Source: Labilibaculum sp. (lineage in GTDB: Bacteria; Bacteroidota; Bacteroidia; Bacteroidales; Marinifilaceae). Taken from it: DNA of 64,000 nucleotides. Below the pieces are notes generated by a model. It was not told the DNA's origin. It saw nothing but the letters and a program-made list of their open reading frames with translations, and ran no database searches. The translations under genes were made by a program, and so were the position numbers. Location: NCBI GenBank assembly GCA_016342745.1, contig JAEINT010000007.1, positions 62,001 through 126,000 of the forward strand, given 5' to 3'. Positions 45,835-54,451 of the stretch are shown piece after piece. How positions within the stretch are numbered: position 1 is the stretch's first letter; each line of letters begins with the position of its first letter.

Positions 45835-45845
45835 CGCGTAACGCG
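45835..45845. promoter_or_regulatory. CGCGTAACGCG palindrome in the hydE/acetyl-CoA synthetase region
   Basis: Five-base arms (CGCGT and ACGCG) around A, with an overlapping eight-base AACGCGTT. G/C-rich palindromes stand out strongly against the A/T-rich surroundings. Confidence 0.45.
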
Positions 45846-45865
45846 TTGTTTTACTTACAGATTGT

Positions 45866-45889
45866 TTGCAAAAATCATGATTTTCGCAA
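45866..45889. promoter_or_regulatory. Operator-like inverted repeat upstream of the acetyl-CoA synthetase gene
   Basis: 24 bp: TTGC, one base, the perfect 14-bp palindrome AAAATCATGATTTT, one base, GCAA. Only the two single-base positions break symmetry. It ends 11 bases before a TATATTTG -7 box (45901-45908) and so covers the -33 region of that promoter. A dimeric regulator is expected to bind; its identity is unknown. Confidence 0.65.
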
Positions 45890-45939
45890 CAGATTATTAC
45901 TATATTTGTCGCAATTCGTAAAATAACAAACAACAAGAC

Positions 45940-47997
45940 ATGATAAACGAACAATTACTTAATCCCAAAAGTATTGTTGTTGTCGGAGGTTCTGACGACG
46001 TGCAAAAGCCAGGCGGAAAAGTATTAAAAAACTTAATCGACGGCGATTTTAAAGGTGATCTTTACGTTGCAAATCCTAAAATGGACAGCGTTCAAGGGAT
46101 CCAATCTTATAAAGACCCTAAGGATTTACCACAGGTAGATCTTGCAATTCTTGCTATTGCGGCAAAATTTTGCCCATCAACCATAAAGTTTCTTGCTGAA
46201 GAGAGAAATACTCGTGCTTTTATTATTCTTTCGGCAGGATTTAGCGAGGAGAATGAAGAAGGAGCGAAGTTAGAGCAAGAGATTGTTGAAATCGTAAATT
46301 CTGTTGGAGGATCATTAATTGGACCGAACTGTGTTGGCGTATTAAATCCAAATTACAATGGTGTGTTTACAACACCAATTCCGAGTTTAGATCCAAAAGG
46401 ATGTGACTTTATCTCGGGATCGGGAGCAACTGCCGTATTTATTATGGAGTCAGGTGTTCCTAAAGGATTGTCTTTTGCAAGTGTGTATTCTGTAGGAAAC
46501 TCTGCTCAAATGGGCGTTGAAGAGATCCTTAAGCACATGGATGAGAGTTTTGATCCAGAAACAAGCAGTAAGGTAAAATTATTATATATTGAGAATATCG
46601 ATAAGCCAGAAATGCTATTGAAGCATGCTTCTTCTTTGATTCGTAAAGGATGTAAAATTGCAGCAGTAAAATCTGGAAGCTCAGAAGCTGGAAGCCGAGC
46701 GGCATCATCACATACTGGAGCTTTAGCTAGTTCTGATGTAGCGGTAGATGCACTGTTTAAAAAGGCTGGTATTGTTCGTTGCAAGGGAAGAGATGAATTG
46801 GCAACAGTTGCGTCTATTTTCATGCATCCAGAATTGAAAGGAAAAAATATTGCTGTAATTACACACGCAGGAGGTCCTGCTGTAATGTTAACAGATTCTT
46901 TATCAAACAATGGTTTGGATGTTCCTCATATTGATGGACCAAAAGCTGATGCTTTGTTAGGGAAACTATATGGTGGATCCTCAGTAGCGAATCCTATTGA
47001 CTTTTTGGCTACAGGAACAGCTCAGCAATTAGGCGATATTATTGATGCATGTGAGAATGACTTCGATAATATTGATGCGATGGCAGTTATTTTTGGTAGT
47101 CCAGGATTGTTTCCAGTTTACGATGTTTACGATCTTCTTCATGAGAAAATGAAGCAATGTAAAAAGCCAATTTATCCAATTTTACCATCTGTTATTAATG
47201 TGAAAGATGAAATTGATCATTTCCTTGCAAAAGGAAGAATCAACTTTCCAGATGAGGTTGTTTTTGGTGATGCATTAGCAAAAGTATATCATACAACAGA
47301 GCCACAGCCTGCAGAAATTGAAATGCCGGAAGTGGATAAAGCAGGTATTCGTAAGATTGTTGATGAGGCAGAAAATGGATATTTAAGTCCGGAGCAAATT
47401 CATAATTTGTTAGATGCTGCTGGTATCGATAGAGCAAGAGAAGGTGTTGCCGAAACAGAAGAGGAAATTGTAAGTCTTGCAAAAGAGATTGGTTTTCCAC
47501 TGGTAATGAAAGTTGTTGGACCAGTTCATAAGTCGGATGTTGGTGGAGTAACACTTAACGTGAAAGATGAAGTAACTGTTCGTTCTGAGTTTAAAAGAAT
47601 GATGCAGATTAAAGATACTTATGCGGTAATGTTAGCGCAAATGCTAAGTGGAACAGAAGTGTTCATTGGAGCGAAGCGCGAAGATAAATTCGGTCATATG
47701 GTTCTTTGTGGTTTAGGAGGTATCTTTATCGAGGTATTAAAGGATGTTAAGGCATCACTTGCTCCTATTTCTAGTGATGAAGCTCATGAGATGATTCAAG
47801 GATTAAAATCTTATGGTATTATTAAAGGAGTTCGAGGACAAGAACCTGTTAATGAAGATAAATTTGCTGAAGCAATTACAAGAGTTGCTGCTTTAATGAC
47901 AGTCGCTCCTGAAATATTCGAAATGGATTTAAATCCGTTGTTGGGAAATAAGGATGCTGTTGTAGCTGTTGATGCACGTATACGAATTGAAAAATAG
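45940..47997 (+). CDS. Acetyl-CoA synthetase (ADP-forming), fused alpha and beta parts
   Basis: 685 residues. Converts acyl-CoA + ADP + phosphate to acid + CoA + ATP, the energy-conserving end step of amino-acid and sugar fermentation in archaea and some bacteria. Residues 1-450 are the alpha part: CoA-binding Rossmann domain (SIVVVGGSDDVQKPGGKV) and two ligase domains with the phosphorylated His, H258 in SSHTGALASSD. Residues 455-685 are the ATP-grasp beta part (FPLVMKVVGPVHKSDVGGV, ending DLNPLLGNKDAVVAVDARIRI). The order alpha-beta is the usual fused form. TATATTTG upstream marks its promoter. A 50-residue membrane protein gene follows after 38 bases. Confidence 0.94.
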   Translation: MINEQLLNPKSIVVVGGSDDVQKPGGKVLKNLIDGDFKGDLYVANPKMDSVQGIQSYKDPKDLPQVDLAILAIAAKFCPSTIKFLAEERNTRAFIILSAGFSEENEEGAKLEQEIVEIVNSVGGSLIGPNCVGVLNPNYNGVFTTPIPSLDPKGCDFISGSGATAVFIMESGVPKGLSFASVYSVGNSAQMGVEEILKHMDESFDPETSSKVKLLYIENIDKPEMLLKHASSLIRKGCKIAAVKSGSSEAGSRAASSHTGALASSDVAVDALFKKAGIVRCKGRDELATVASIFMHPELKGKNIAVITHAGGPAVMLTDSLSNNGLDVPHIDGPKADALLGKLYGGSSVANPIDFLATGTAQQLGDIIDACENDFDNIDAMAVIFGSPGLFPVYDVYDLLHEKMKQCKKPIYPILPSVINVKDEIDHFLAKGRINFPDEVVFGDALAKVYHTTEPQPAEIEMPEVDKAGIRKIVDEAENGYLSPEQIHNLLDAAGIDRAREGVAETEEEIVSLAKEIGFPLVMKVVGPVHKSDVGGVTLNVKDEVTVRSEFKRMMQIKDTYAVMLAQMLSGTEVFIGAKREDKFGHMVLCGLGGIFIEVLKDVKASLAPISSDEAHEMIQGLKSYGIIKGVRGQEPVNEDKFAEAITRVAALMTVAPEIFEMDLNPLLGNKDAVVAVDARIRIEK

Positions 47998-48035
47998 TCC
48001 CGAAATTATTTCGGAATTAAAATTTATAAGTTGTG

Positions 48036-48188
48036 ATGAAAAAGTTGAAAGATCTAAGTTTAAATGAGAAGTTGATGATCAGTTTTGTGGTAGTTCTTTT
48101 GTTAGGAATTGCGATGAAATGGAAAGATGTGAAGGAAGGTTTTTTTAAAGGTCTGGATAGCTATACAGAACAAACAGATAATAAATAA
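48036..48188 (+). CDS. Small single-membrane-helix protein (50 residues)
   Basis: ATG 48036 to TAA 48186-48188. The product starts with a charged segment (MKKLKDLSLNEKL), then a hydrophobic helix (MISFVVVLLLGIAM, residues 14-27), then a basic to polar tail (KWKDVKEGFFKGLDSYTEQ). No known family comes to mind. It is too short for common gene callers. Its frame lies between the acetyl-CoA synthetase stop (gap 38) and a terminator that begins 5 bases after its own stop, so it is at the end of that transcript. The tight fit between stop and terminator supports a real gene. Confidence 0.66.
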   Translation: MKKLKDLSLNEKLMISFVVVLLLGIAMKWKDVKEGFFKGLDSYTEQTDNK

Positions 48189-48192
48189 AAGC

Positions 48193-48222
48193 AATAGCAT
48201 GAGAATTTCTCATGCTATTTCT
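48193..48222 (+). terminator. Terminator after the 50-residue protein gene
   Basis: AATAGCATGAGAA (48193-48205) and TTCTCATGCTATT (48207-48219) form a 13-bp stem with a one-base centre, followed by a short T-rich run. Confidence 0.75.
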
Positions 48223-48239
48223 TCATAATAAAACGACTC

Positions 48240-48932
48240 ATGAAAAAACAGGATATCATATTTGCATTAGGATTTATTCTATTGTTTTTACCCTTCTTTT
48301 TATCTCAATCGGTTTTTGATTTTTACATCGATTTTAACAAAGCACATGGTATGATTACCAGCTTTGTGAAATTTGCAATATTGGCAACAATTGGAGAAGT
48401 AATTGGCTTACGATTAAGAACAGGTAATTTCTATCAAAAGGGTTTTGGTATTTTACCAAGAGCTATTGTTTGGGGATTTTTAGGACTTACCATTAAGCTG
48501 GCTTTTGTAATTTTTGCAAAAGGAACACCTATATTTCTAGCCTACATTGGCGTTGAGGGAGCAATTGAGGCAATGCAAGGGCCATTTACCATGAATAAAC
48601 TTTTGGTAGCTTTTAGTATTAGTGCATTTATGAATTTAATTTATGCTCCGGTAATGATGACACTTCATAAAATTACCGATATGCATATCGTAAACAATGG
48701 AGGAACATTAGCTGGCTTATTTAAGCCAATTCAAATGACAAACATATTTGTTAATTTGAACTGGGATGTGCAGTGGAATTTTGTGTTTAAAAAGACGATT
48801 CCATTCTTTTGGATTCCAGCTCATACAATCACCTTTTTATTGCCTCCTGATTATCAGGTGTTATTTGCAGCATTGCTAGGTATTGTGCTAGGTGTGTTAC
48901 TTGCAATTGCGAGTTTGAAAAGTTCTAAATAA
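48240..48932 (+). CDS. Mpv17/PMP22-like integral membrane protein
   Basis: 230 residues with four or five hydrophobic segments. The C-terminal part, WNFVFKKTIPFFWIPAHTITFLLPPDYQVLFAALLGIVLGV, follows the pattern of the Mpv17/PMP22 family motif (Trp, Pro, Phe, then PxxY/R and a final helix), and members of that family are known in Bacteroidales. The function in bacteria is unknown; in eukaryotes the relatives are organelle channel-like proteins. It lies between the acetyl-CoA synthetase unit and a flavodoxin gene whose promoter is inside its last codons. Family assignment is moderate. Confidence 0.65.
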   Translation: MKKQDIIFALGFILLFLPFFLSQSVFDFYIDFNKAHGMITSFVKFAILATIGEVIGLRLRTGNFYQKGFGILPRAIVWGFLGLTIKLAFVIFAKGTPIFLAYIGVEGAIEAMQGPFTMNKLLVAFSISAFMNLIYAPVMMTLHKITDMHIVNNGGTLAGLFKPIQMTNIFVNLNWDVQWNFVFKKTIPFFWIPAHTITFLLPPDYQVLFAALLGIVLGVLLAIASLKSSK

Positions 48933-48943
48933 GTTTAACTTTG
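48914..48943 (+). promoter_or_regulatory. Promoter of the flavodoxin gene
   Basis: TTTG at 48914-48917, 18 bases, TAACTTTG at 48936-48943. The -33 element lies inside the end of the upstream membrane-protein gene. Expected transcription start near 48949. Confidence 0.72.
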
Positions 48944-48994
48944 TAAGAACGATAAATACACAAACAAAATTAATAACATTAAATACTGTTCCTT

Positions 48995-49516
48995 ATGAGT
49001 AAAATTGGATTGTTCTACGGACCTGAAGGTGGTAATGTAGAAAGAGTAGCTAAGCTTATTGCAGAAAAGATTGGTGCTGATCTTATCGAAGTACATAATG
49101 TAAGAGATATAGAGACGGATGTAGTCGTGCAATATTCCAATATAATTATGGGAATATCAACGCTTGGAAAACATACATGGTCTTCTGATAATACTGGGAA
49201 CGATTGGGATATTTTCTTTCCTAAGTTGAATGGCTTAGATCTAAAAGGCAAAAAAGTTGCACTTTTTGGTTTGGGAGATCACATTGCTTACGCTGATTTT
49301 TTTGTTGATTCATTAGGTGATTTGGCTGAAAGTATTTCTGCTACAGGTGCCGAAATGATAGGCCAAGTAAGTGATGAAGGTTACGAGTTTAATGAGTCGA
49401 GAGCATTTCAAGATGGTAAATTTGTTGGCTTACCAATAGATGAGGATTTTGAAGATGATATGACTGAGGAAAGAGTTGATAATTGGTTGAAATTGATTCT
49501 TCCTGAATTCAAATAA
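48995..49516 (+). CDS. fldA: Flavodoxin
   Basis: 173 residues, long-chain flavodoxin type. FMN-binding loops: GLFYGPEGGNVERVAKLIAEKIG (phosphate loop, slightly divergent), the 50s loop MGISTLGKHTWSSDNTGNDW and the 90s loop FGLGDHIAYADFFVDSLG. The acidic surface at the end (DEDFEDDMTEERVDNWL) is typical. It carries single low-potential electrons and can replace ferredoxin under iron limitation, here plausibly between the 2-oxoacid oxidoreductase (51.4-54.1 kb) and the hydrogenase. It has its own promoter and terminator. Confidence 0.93.
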   Translation: MSKIGLFYGPEGGNVERVAKLIAEKIGADLIEVHNVRDIETDVVVQYSNIIMGISTLGKHTWSSDNTGNDWDIFFPKLNGLDLKGKKVALFGLGDHIAYADFFVDSLGDLAESISATGAEMIGQVSDEGYEFNESRAFQDGKFVGLPIDEDFEDDMTEERVDNWLKLILPEFK

Positions 49517-49534
49517 AAGATTTAATAATATAGC

Positions 49535-49566
49535 AAGGCTGATTCATAAGGATCAGCCTTTTTTTT
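49535..49566 (+). terminator. Terminator after the flavodoxin gene
   Basis: AAGGCTGATT and its near-complement GATCAGCCTT around CATAAG, then eight T. Confidence 0.92.
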
Positions 49567-49719
49567 GCCTTTTAGTAATGATTCGTTAGAACTATAACGA
49601 TTACTTTGTTTGGATTGAAATAAAATTAGCTGAATAAGTTTTAAATTGTTATAGATTTTAGTAAAATTGCAGACATCTAATAAAATACCAAATTTAAACA
49701 ATCACTTAAACAAACAAAT

Positions 49720-51036
49720 ATGAAAACCCCGATAAATCCGGAAATTGTTGATGCTAAATTAGCAGCTTGCGAAATCAAGAAAATGGAGGATGCAACCATT
49801 CGTGATATTGTTCGAGTGGTGAATATGATTGAGGAAGAGAGCGGCGAGAAATATATTCGTATGGAAATGGGGATTCCAGGATTAAAACCAGCTAAGGTTG
49901 GAATTGAAGCGGAAAAGCAAGCTTTGGAAGATGGCGCTGCTTCTGCATATCCAATGTTGGAGGGCATTAAGCCTCTTAAAAAAGAAGGTTCTAAATTCAT
50001 TAAGAATTTTATGAATATTGATCTAAGCCCTGAAGGAATAATTCCTACAGTAGGATCAATGCAAGGTGGTTATGCTGCATTTATGGCAGTAGGAAATTGC
50101 ACAGCCGAAAAGGATACAATATTATTTATTGATCCAGGTTTTCCGGTTCAAAAAACTCAGCTTGAGGTGATGAATCAGAAATATGAATCTTTTGATGTTT
50201 TCAATTATAGAGGAGATAAACTGAAAGATAAATTAGAATCGTTTTTGGCGAAAGGAAACATCGCAGGAATTATTTATTCTAACCCTAACAATCCTGCATG
50301 GATTTGTTTTAACGAAGATGAATTAAAAACCATTGGAGAATTGGCAAATAAGTATGATGTGATTGTGATGGAAGACTTGGCTTATTTTGCCATGGATTTT
50401 CGTTCAGATTTAAGTCAGCCAGGTGTTGGGCCATACCAACCAAGTGTTGCCAATTACACCGATAATTATGTGTTGATGATTTCAAGTTCTAAAGCATTTA
50501 GTTATGCAGGACAGCGTATCGGACTACTTTGTGTTTCTGATAAATTATTCCATAGAAGATATGAGAATTTGAAATCGAGATTTGGTGCTGAAGAATTTGG
50601 CTACACAATGATTTACCGAATTATTTATACACTTTCATCAGGAACTTCTCATTCTGCACAATATGGTTTAGCTGCTATGTTAAAATCAGCAAACGAAGGC
50701 AATTTTAACTTTGTTGAGGATGTAAAAGAGTATGGAGAGAGAGCTAAGATAATGAAGAAGCTATTTTTAGATAATGGTTTTGAATTGGTGTATGGTGATG
50801 ATGTAAACTTGCCTTTAGCTGATGGATTTTATTTCACAATTTCATATCCTGGAATGACTGGCCCAGAACTAAACAAGAAACTTTTGTACTATGGAATTTC
50901 TGCAATATGCTTAAATGAAACAGGTAGTATGAAAGAAGGACTTCGAGCTTGCGTTTCACAAGTTGGAAGAGAAAGATTTGAAGACTTAGAATACAGACTA
51001 AAAGAATTTCACAAACACAATCAAGTGATTGCCTAA
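49720..51036 (+). CDS. Class I/II pyridoxal-phosphate aminotransferase
   Basis: 438 residues of the fold-type I aminotransferases. The active-site Lys is K258 in SSSKAFSYAGQRIGLL. Upstream features include GSMQGGYAAFMAVGN (cofactor phosphate region), SNPNNPAWICF (substrate Asn loop) and MEDLAYFAMDFRSD (the Asp and Tyr that hold the pyridine ring). The C-terminal RACVSQVGRERF carries the carboxylate-binding Arg. The amino-acid specificity is not evident. Its position beside the 2-oxoacid oxidoreductase genes fits amino-acid fermentation: transamination to a 2-oxoacid, then ferredoxin-linked oxidation. It has its own hairpin downstream. Confidence 0.9.
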   Translation: MKTPINPEIVDAKLAACEIKKMEDATIRDIVRVVNMIEEESGEKYIRMEMGIPGLKPAKVGIEAEKQALEDGAASAYPMLEGIKPLKKEGSKFIKNFMNIDLSPEGIIPTVGSMQGGYAAFMAVGNCTAEKDTILFIDPGFPVQKTQLEVMNQKYESFDVFNYRGDKLKDKLESFLAKGNIAGIIYSNPNNPAWICFNEDELKTIGELANKYDVIVMEDLAYFAMDFRSDLSQPGVGPYQPSVANYTDNYVLMISSSKAFSYAGQRIGLLCVSDKLFHRRYENLKSRFGAEEFGYTMIYRIIYTLSSGTSHSAQYGLAAMLKSANEGNFNFVEDVKEYGERAKIMKKLFLDNGFELVYGDDVNLPLADGFYFTISYPGMTGPELNKKLLYYGISAICLNETGSMKEGLRACVSQVGRERFEDLEYRLKEFHKHNQVIA

Positions 51037-51395
51037 ATTTTCTTGGCTGTATTGATAATATGATATTTAATTGAAGGGTTTAAACTTCAATTTGTAAGGT
51101 AAAGGGTTTTATGGATTGATATTCATAAAACCTTTTTTATTACAATATATAAGCAAATAGAAAGTTAGACTTGTGATCTGTTATTTCCTTGTTTGATGCA
51201 TTATTGCAACTTAGAAGTGCCTAGGTCTTGCAAATGAATACTTTGTCTAATTATTACAAAAAATAAGGCGTTTTATTTAGACTGATTGTAAATTTAATGA
51301 ATTGGTGATAAATCGAAAGCTAAATGACTGAAAGTGCTTTTGAATTGTTACCTTTATGATGTAATTAAAAAATAATACTTAATTCTATATACGCT
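51037..51395. other. Intergenic region before the 2-oxoacid oxidoreductase operon
   Basis: 359 bases without a gene. A terminator-like hairpin lies at 51100-51139. TACCTTTA at 51349-51356 may be the -7 box of the operon, without a clear -33 element. Confidence 0.5.
51100..51139 (+). terminator. Terminator after the aminotransferase gene
   Basis: AGGGTTTTATG and CATAAAACCT pair around GATTGATATT and are followed by TTTTTT. Confidence 0.75.
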
Positions 51396-51623
51396 ATGGC
51401 AAAATTTATAGGTGCTATTGTTGTTGACACTGAAAAATGTAAAGGTTGTGGTTTATGTGTAGTAGCCTGTCCTACGAATGTTATTGAGCTAGCTCGTGAC
51501 GTGAATGGTAAAGGTTATCATTATGCTCATATGGCCGATCCTGATGCATGTATTGGTTGTTCTTCTTGCGGATTGGTTTGTCCTGATACCGTAATTACTG
51601 TTTACAGAACAAAAGCAAGCTAG
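51396..51623 (+). CDS. 2-oxoacid:ferredoxin oxidoreductase, ferredoxin-like delta subunit
   Basis: 75 residues with two [4Fe-4S] motifs: CKGCGLCVVACP and CIGCSSCGLVCP, in the KorD/VorD form in which the second motif follows a long loop (YHYAHMADPDA). It passes electrons from the catalytic thiamin subunit to external ferredoxin. It is first of four genes for one complex (gaps 49, 3 and 30 bases). Confidence 0.93.
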   Translation: MAKFIGAIVVDTEKCKGCGLCVVACPTNVIELARDVNGKGYHYAHMADPDACIGCSSCGLVCPDTVITVYRTKAS

Positions 51624-51672
51624 TGTAAAGCTACCTTATTCTAAATTTGAAAAATTTATAAAAATATTTGTA

Positions 51673-52758
51673 ATGGGAGACGTTCGTTTAATGAAAGGAA
51701 ATGAGGTTATTGCTGAAGCAGCTATTCGCTGTGGATGTGATGGGTATTTTGGTTACCCGATTACTCCTCAATCCGAAATTATGGAAACCCTAATGATCCG
51801 CAAGCCCCAAGAAGAAACAGGGATGGTGGTTCTACAAGCTGAAAGTGAAGTTGCTGCTATCAATATGGTTTATGGTGGTGCATCTTGCGGTAAAAAAGTA
51901 ATGACTTCTTCTTCAAGCCCAGGTATAAGTTTGAAGGCAGAAGGAATCACATATTTAGCAGGTGCTGAACTTCCTGCTTTAATTGTTAATATCGTACGTG
52001 GAGGTCCAGGTTTAGGAACGATCCAACCAGCTCAGTCAGATTATTTTCAGGCTGTAAAAGGTGGTGGTCACGGTGATTATAAGCTAATTGTATTGGCGCC
52101 GGCATCGGTTCAAGAAATGAACGATTTTGTTGATCTTTCATTCGAACTAGCATTTAAATATTTAAATCCAGCAATGATTTTATCTGATGGTGTTATTGGC
52201 CAGATGATGGAGAAAGTTGAATTGTCGGAATTCAAACCTCGTTGGACAGCTGAAGAGGTTGAAAAAATCTCTGGCTCATGGGCTACAACTGGTAAAACAC
52301 CAGGTGCTAAAAGAAGAATTTCAACTTCCTTAGATTTAGATTCTGCTAAGCAAGAGATTTTCAATCATAAATTGCAAGCGAAGTATCGCGCAATGGAAGA
52401 AAATGAAGTAAGATTCGAAAAGATTGCATGTGATGATGCAGAATATCTTTTTGTTGCTTATGGATCTAGTGCTCGTATTTGCCAAAAAGCAATTGAGCAA
52501 GCTCGCGAGAAAGGAATTAAAGTTGGATTATTACGTCCGATTACTTTGTTCCCTTACCCTACTAAAGCAATCCAAGAAATGTTGGGTAATGTAAAAGGAA
52601 TTTTATCTGTTGAGATGAGTGCCGGTCAAATGGTGGAAGATGTTCGTCTTGCTGTAAATGGTAAAGTACCTGTTGAGCATTATGGACGTTATGGTGGAAT
52701 CATTCCTACACCAGAGGAAGTAGTTGAAGCATTAGAACAAAAAATTTTAGGAAAATAA
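51673..52758 (+). CDS. vorB: 2-oxoacid:ferredoxin oxidoreductase subunit alpha (VorB/KorA type)
   Basis: 361 residues. Pyrimidine-binding part of the thiamin-diphosphate complex that oxidises branched-chain 2-oxoacids or 2-oxoglutarate to acyl-CoA. The sequence starts with VRLMKGNEVIAEAAIRCGCDGYFGYPITPQSEIMETL and has MVVLQAESEVAAINMVYGGASCGKKVMTSSSSPGISLKAEG, RGGPGLGTIQPAQSDYFQ, and the C-terminal transketolase-like domain VAYGSSARICQKAIEQAREKGIKVGLLRP. The form matches proteins usually called VorB (3-methyl-2-oxobutanoate dehydrogenase) in Bacteroidota. True substrate range, branched-chain or 2-oxoglutarate, cannot be decided from sequence. Confidence 0.92.
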   Translation: MGDVRLMKGNEVIAEAAIRCGCDGYFGYPITPQSEIMETLMIRKPQEETGMVVLQAESEVAAINMVYGGASCGKKVMTSSSSPGISLKAEGITYLAGAELPALIVNIVRGGPGLGTIQPAQSDYFQAVKGGGHGDYKLIVLAPASVQEMNDFVDLSFELAFKYLNPAMILSDGVIGQMMEKVELSEFKPRWTAEEVEKISGSWATTGKTPGAKRRISTSLDLDSAKQEIFNHKLQAKYRAMEENEVRFEKIACDDAEYLFVAYGSSARICQKAIEQAREKGIKVGLLRPITLFPYPTKAIQEMLGNVKGILSVEMSAGQMVEDVRLAVNGKVPVEHYGRYGGIIPTPEEVVEALEQKILGK

Positions 52759-52761
52759 GTT

Positions 52762-53535
52762 ATGACAGCAACAACTGAAATCAACAAAATAATTAGCAAA
52801 GAGAATCTGGTTTATGATAAAACTAGTGTTCTTTTAGATAATGAAATGCATTACTGCCCTGGATGTACTCATGGAGTAATTCATAAAGTAATTGCAGAAG
52901 TTATTGACGAAATGGAGATTCAGGATAAAACAATTGGGGTTTCGCCTGTTGGATGTTCTGTTCTAGCATACAATTATATTGATATAGATTGGCAACAAGC
53001 TGCTCATGGTCGTGCTCCTGCATTGGCTACTGCAACTTCTCGTTTAATGCCAGAAAAATATGTATTTACTTACCAAGGTGATGGCGATTTGGCATCTATT
53101 GGTTGTGCAGAAATTATTCATGCATGTAATAGGGGTGAGAATATCGTAGTGTTTTTCGTGAATAACGCAATTTACGGTATGACTGGTGGTCAAATGGCTC
53201 CAACTACATTGGAAGGCCAAGTTACTGCTACATCTCCTTACGGACGTGATTGTTCAACTACAGGAGCTCCGATGAAGATTACTGAAATGATTGCTTTGTT
53301 ACCAGGTACACGCTTTGTAACTCGTCAGTCTGCAGAAACTCCAGGCGCGGTAAGAAAATTGAAGAAAGTAGTTAAAAAAGCTTTTGAAAATACCAGAGAG
53401 AAAAAAGGATTATCTTTTATTGAAATTGTAAGTACATGTAGTTCAGGATGGAAAATTTCTCCAACTGAATCTAATGAGTGGATGAAAGAACATATGTTCC
53501 CATTTTACCCACTAGGTACGTTAAAGGATGAGTAA
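52762..53535 (+). CDS. 2-oxoacid:ferredoxin oxidoreductase subunit beta
   Basis: 257 residues; thiamin-diphosphate-binding subunit of the same complex. The [4Fe-4S]/core motif is YCPGCTHGVIHKV, then GVSPVGCSV; the Mg-thiamin motif is YQGDGDLASIGCAEIIHACNRGENIVVFFVNNAIYGMTGGQMAPTTLEGQVT. The DGD...NN spacing is intact. It begins 3 bases after the alpha subunit stop, consistent with coupled translation. Confidence 0.95.
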   Translation: MTATTEINKIISKENLVYDKTSVLLDNEMHYCPGCTHGVIHKVIAEVIDEMEIQDKTIGVSPVGCSVLAYNYIDIDWQQAAHGRAPALATATSRLMPEKYVFTYQGDGDLASIGCAEIIHACNRGENIVVFFVNNAIYGMTGGQMAPTTLEGQVTATSPYGRDCSTTGAPMKITEMIALLPGTRFVTRQSAETPGAVRKLKKVVKKAFENTREKKGLSFIEIVSTCSSGWKISPTESNEWMKEHMFPFYPLGTLKDE

Positions 53536-53565
53536 ATCCATTTTAATCAATTAAACTGTAAAACA

Positions 53566-54117
53566 ATGACAGAAGAAATAATTATTGCAGGATTTGGTGG
53601 TCAAGGTGTACTTTCAATGGGTAAAATTCTTGCTTATTCTGGAATCATGCAAGATCAAGAAGTATCTTGGATGCCTTCTTACGGACCAGAAATGCGTGGA
53701 GGAACTGCAAATGTAACTGTAATCTTAAGTGATGACAGAATTAGTTCACCAGTTTTGAAAAAGTTTGATACTGCGATCATTCTTAACCAACAATCAATGG
53801 ATAAGTTTGAGGAAGATATTAAGCCTGGTGGGACTTTGTTATATGATCCAAATGGAATCACTCGTCATCCAGAAAGAAAAGATATTAGTATCTTTAAAAT
53901 TCAAGGAGCAGCTTTAGCAGCAGAGATGGGAAATCCTAAGACTTTTAACATGATTATAATGGGTGGTTTCCTTAAAGTGAAGCCAATCGTAAAAATCGAA
54001 AATGTTCAAAAAGGTCTTGAAAAATCATTACCAGAACGTCATCATAAACTAATTCCTTTAAATATTGAAGCGATTCAAAAAGGAATTGGATCTGTTGAAA
54101 CCGTTCAAGCTTTGTAA
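53566..54117 (+). CDS. 2-oxoacid:ferredoxin oxidoreductase subunit gamma
   Basis: 183 residues with the gamma-subunit fold: IIIAGFGGQGVLSMGKILAYSGIMQDQEVSWMPSYGPEMRGGTANVTVILSD, where the GFGGQG loop and the SYGPEMRGG stretch are diagnostic, and FNMIIMGGFLK near the end. It completes the four-subunit complex delta-alpha-beta-gamma. A terminator follows 30 bases later. Confidence 0.94.
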   Translation: MTEEIIIAGFGGQGVLSMGKILAYSGIMQDQEVSWMPSYGPEMRGGTANVTVILSDDRISSPVLKKFDTAIILNQQSMDKFEEDIKPGGTLLYDPNGITRHPERKDISIFKIQGAALAAEMGNPKTFNMIIMGGFLKVKPIVKIENVQKGLEKSLPERHHKLIPLNIEAIQKGIGSVETVQAL

Positions 54118-54146
54118 GAAAAAACACAGCAAAACTAGCATATTTA

Positions 54147-54186
54147 GAAGAGAGGATATCCATTGGATGTTCTCTCTTTTTTTTTA
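54147..54186 (+). terminator. Terminator of the 2-oxoacid oxidoreductase operon
   Basis: AAGAGAG with an inner GGATATCC/GGAT part pairs to CTCTCTT and is followed by nine T. Confidence 0.85.
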
Positions 54187-54451
54187 TGTTTAAATTTTAA
54201 TTATTTGGATTGATATCAGTGGGAAAAGGTCTATTTTTCATCATATCTGCTTGTGAGTTTACGCAGTCATTTAAATTAACAATTTGCAAATATTTTGTTT
54301 ATCAGATTGCGTTTATCTGTGTTAAACTTTACTTCATCGAGTTCTATTGGAGTTTATCCAAAAAAGTTGACAATCGTATCAGATTAAGCTAATATTGTTT
54401 TGCAGATTTCGATATAGATCGAATTTATTTACTAACGTAAAACTAAATCAA
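54187..54451. other. Intergenic region before the M16 peptidase pair
   Basis: 265 bases (334 from the previous stop codon) without a gene. A possible promoter is TTG at 54367-54369, 20 bases, TAATATTG at 54390-54397, with expected start near 54403. Confidence 0.5.
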
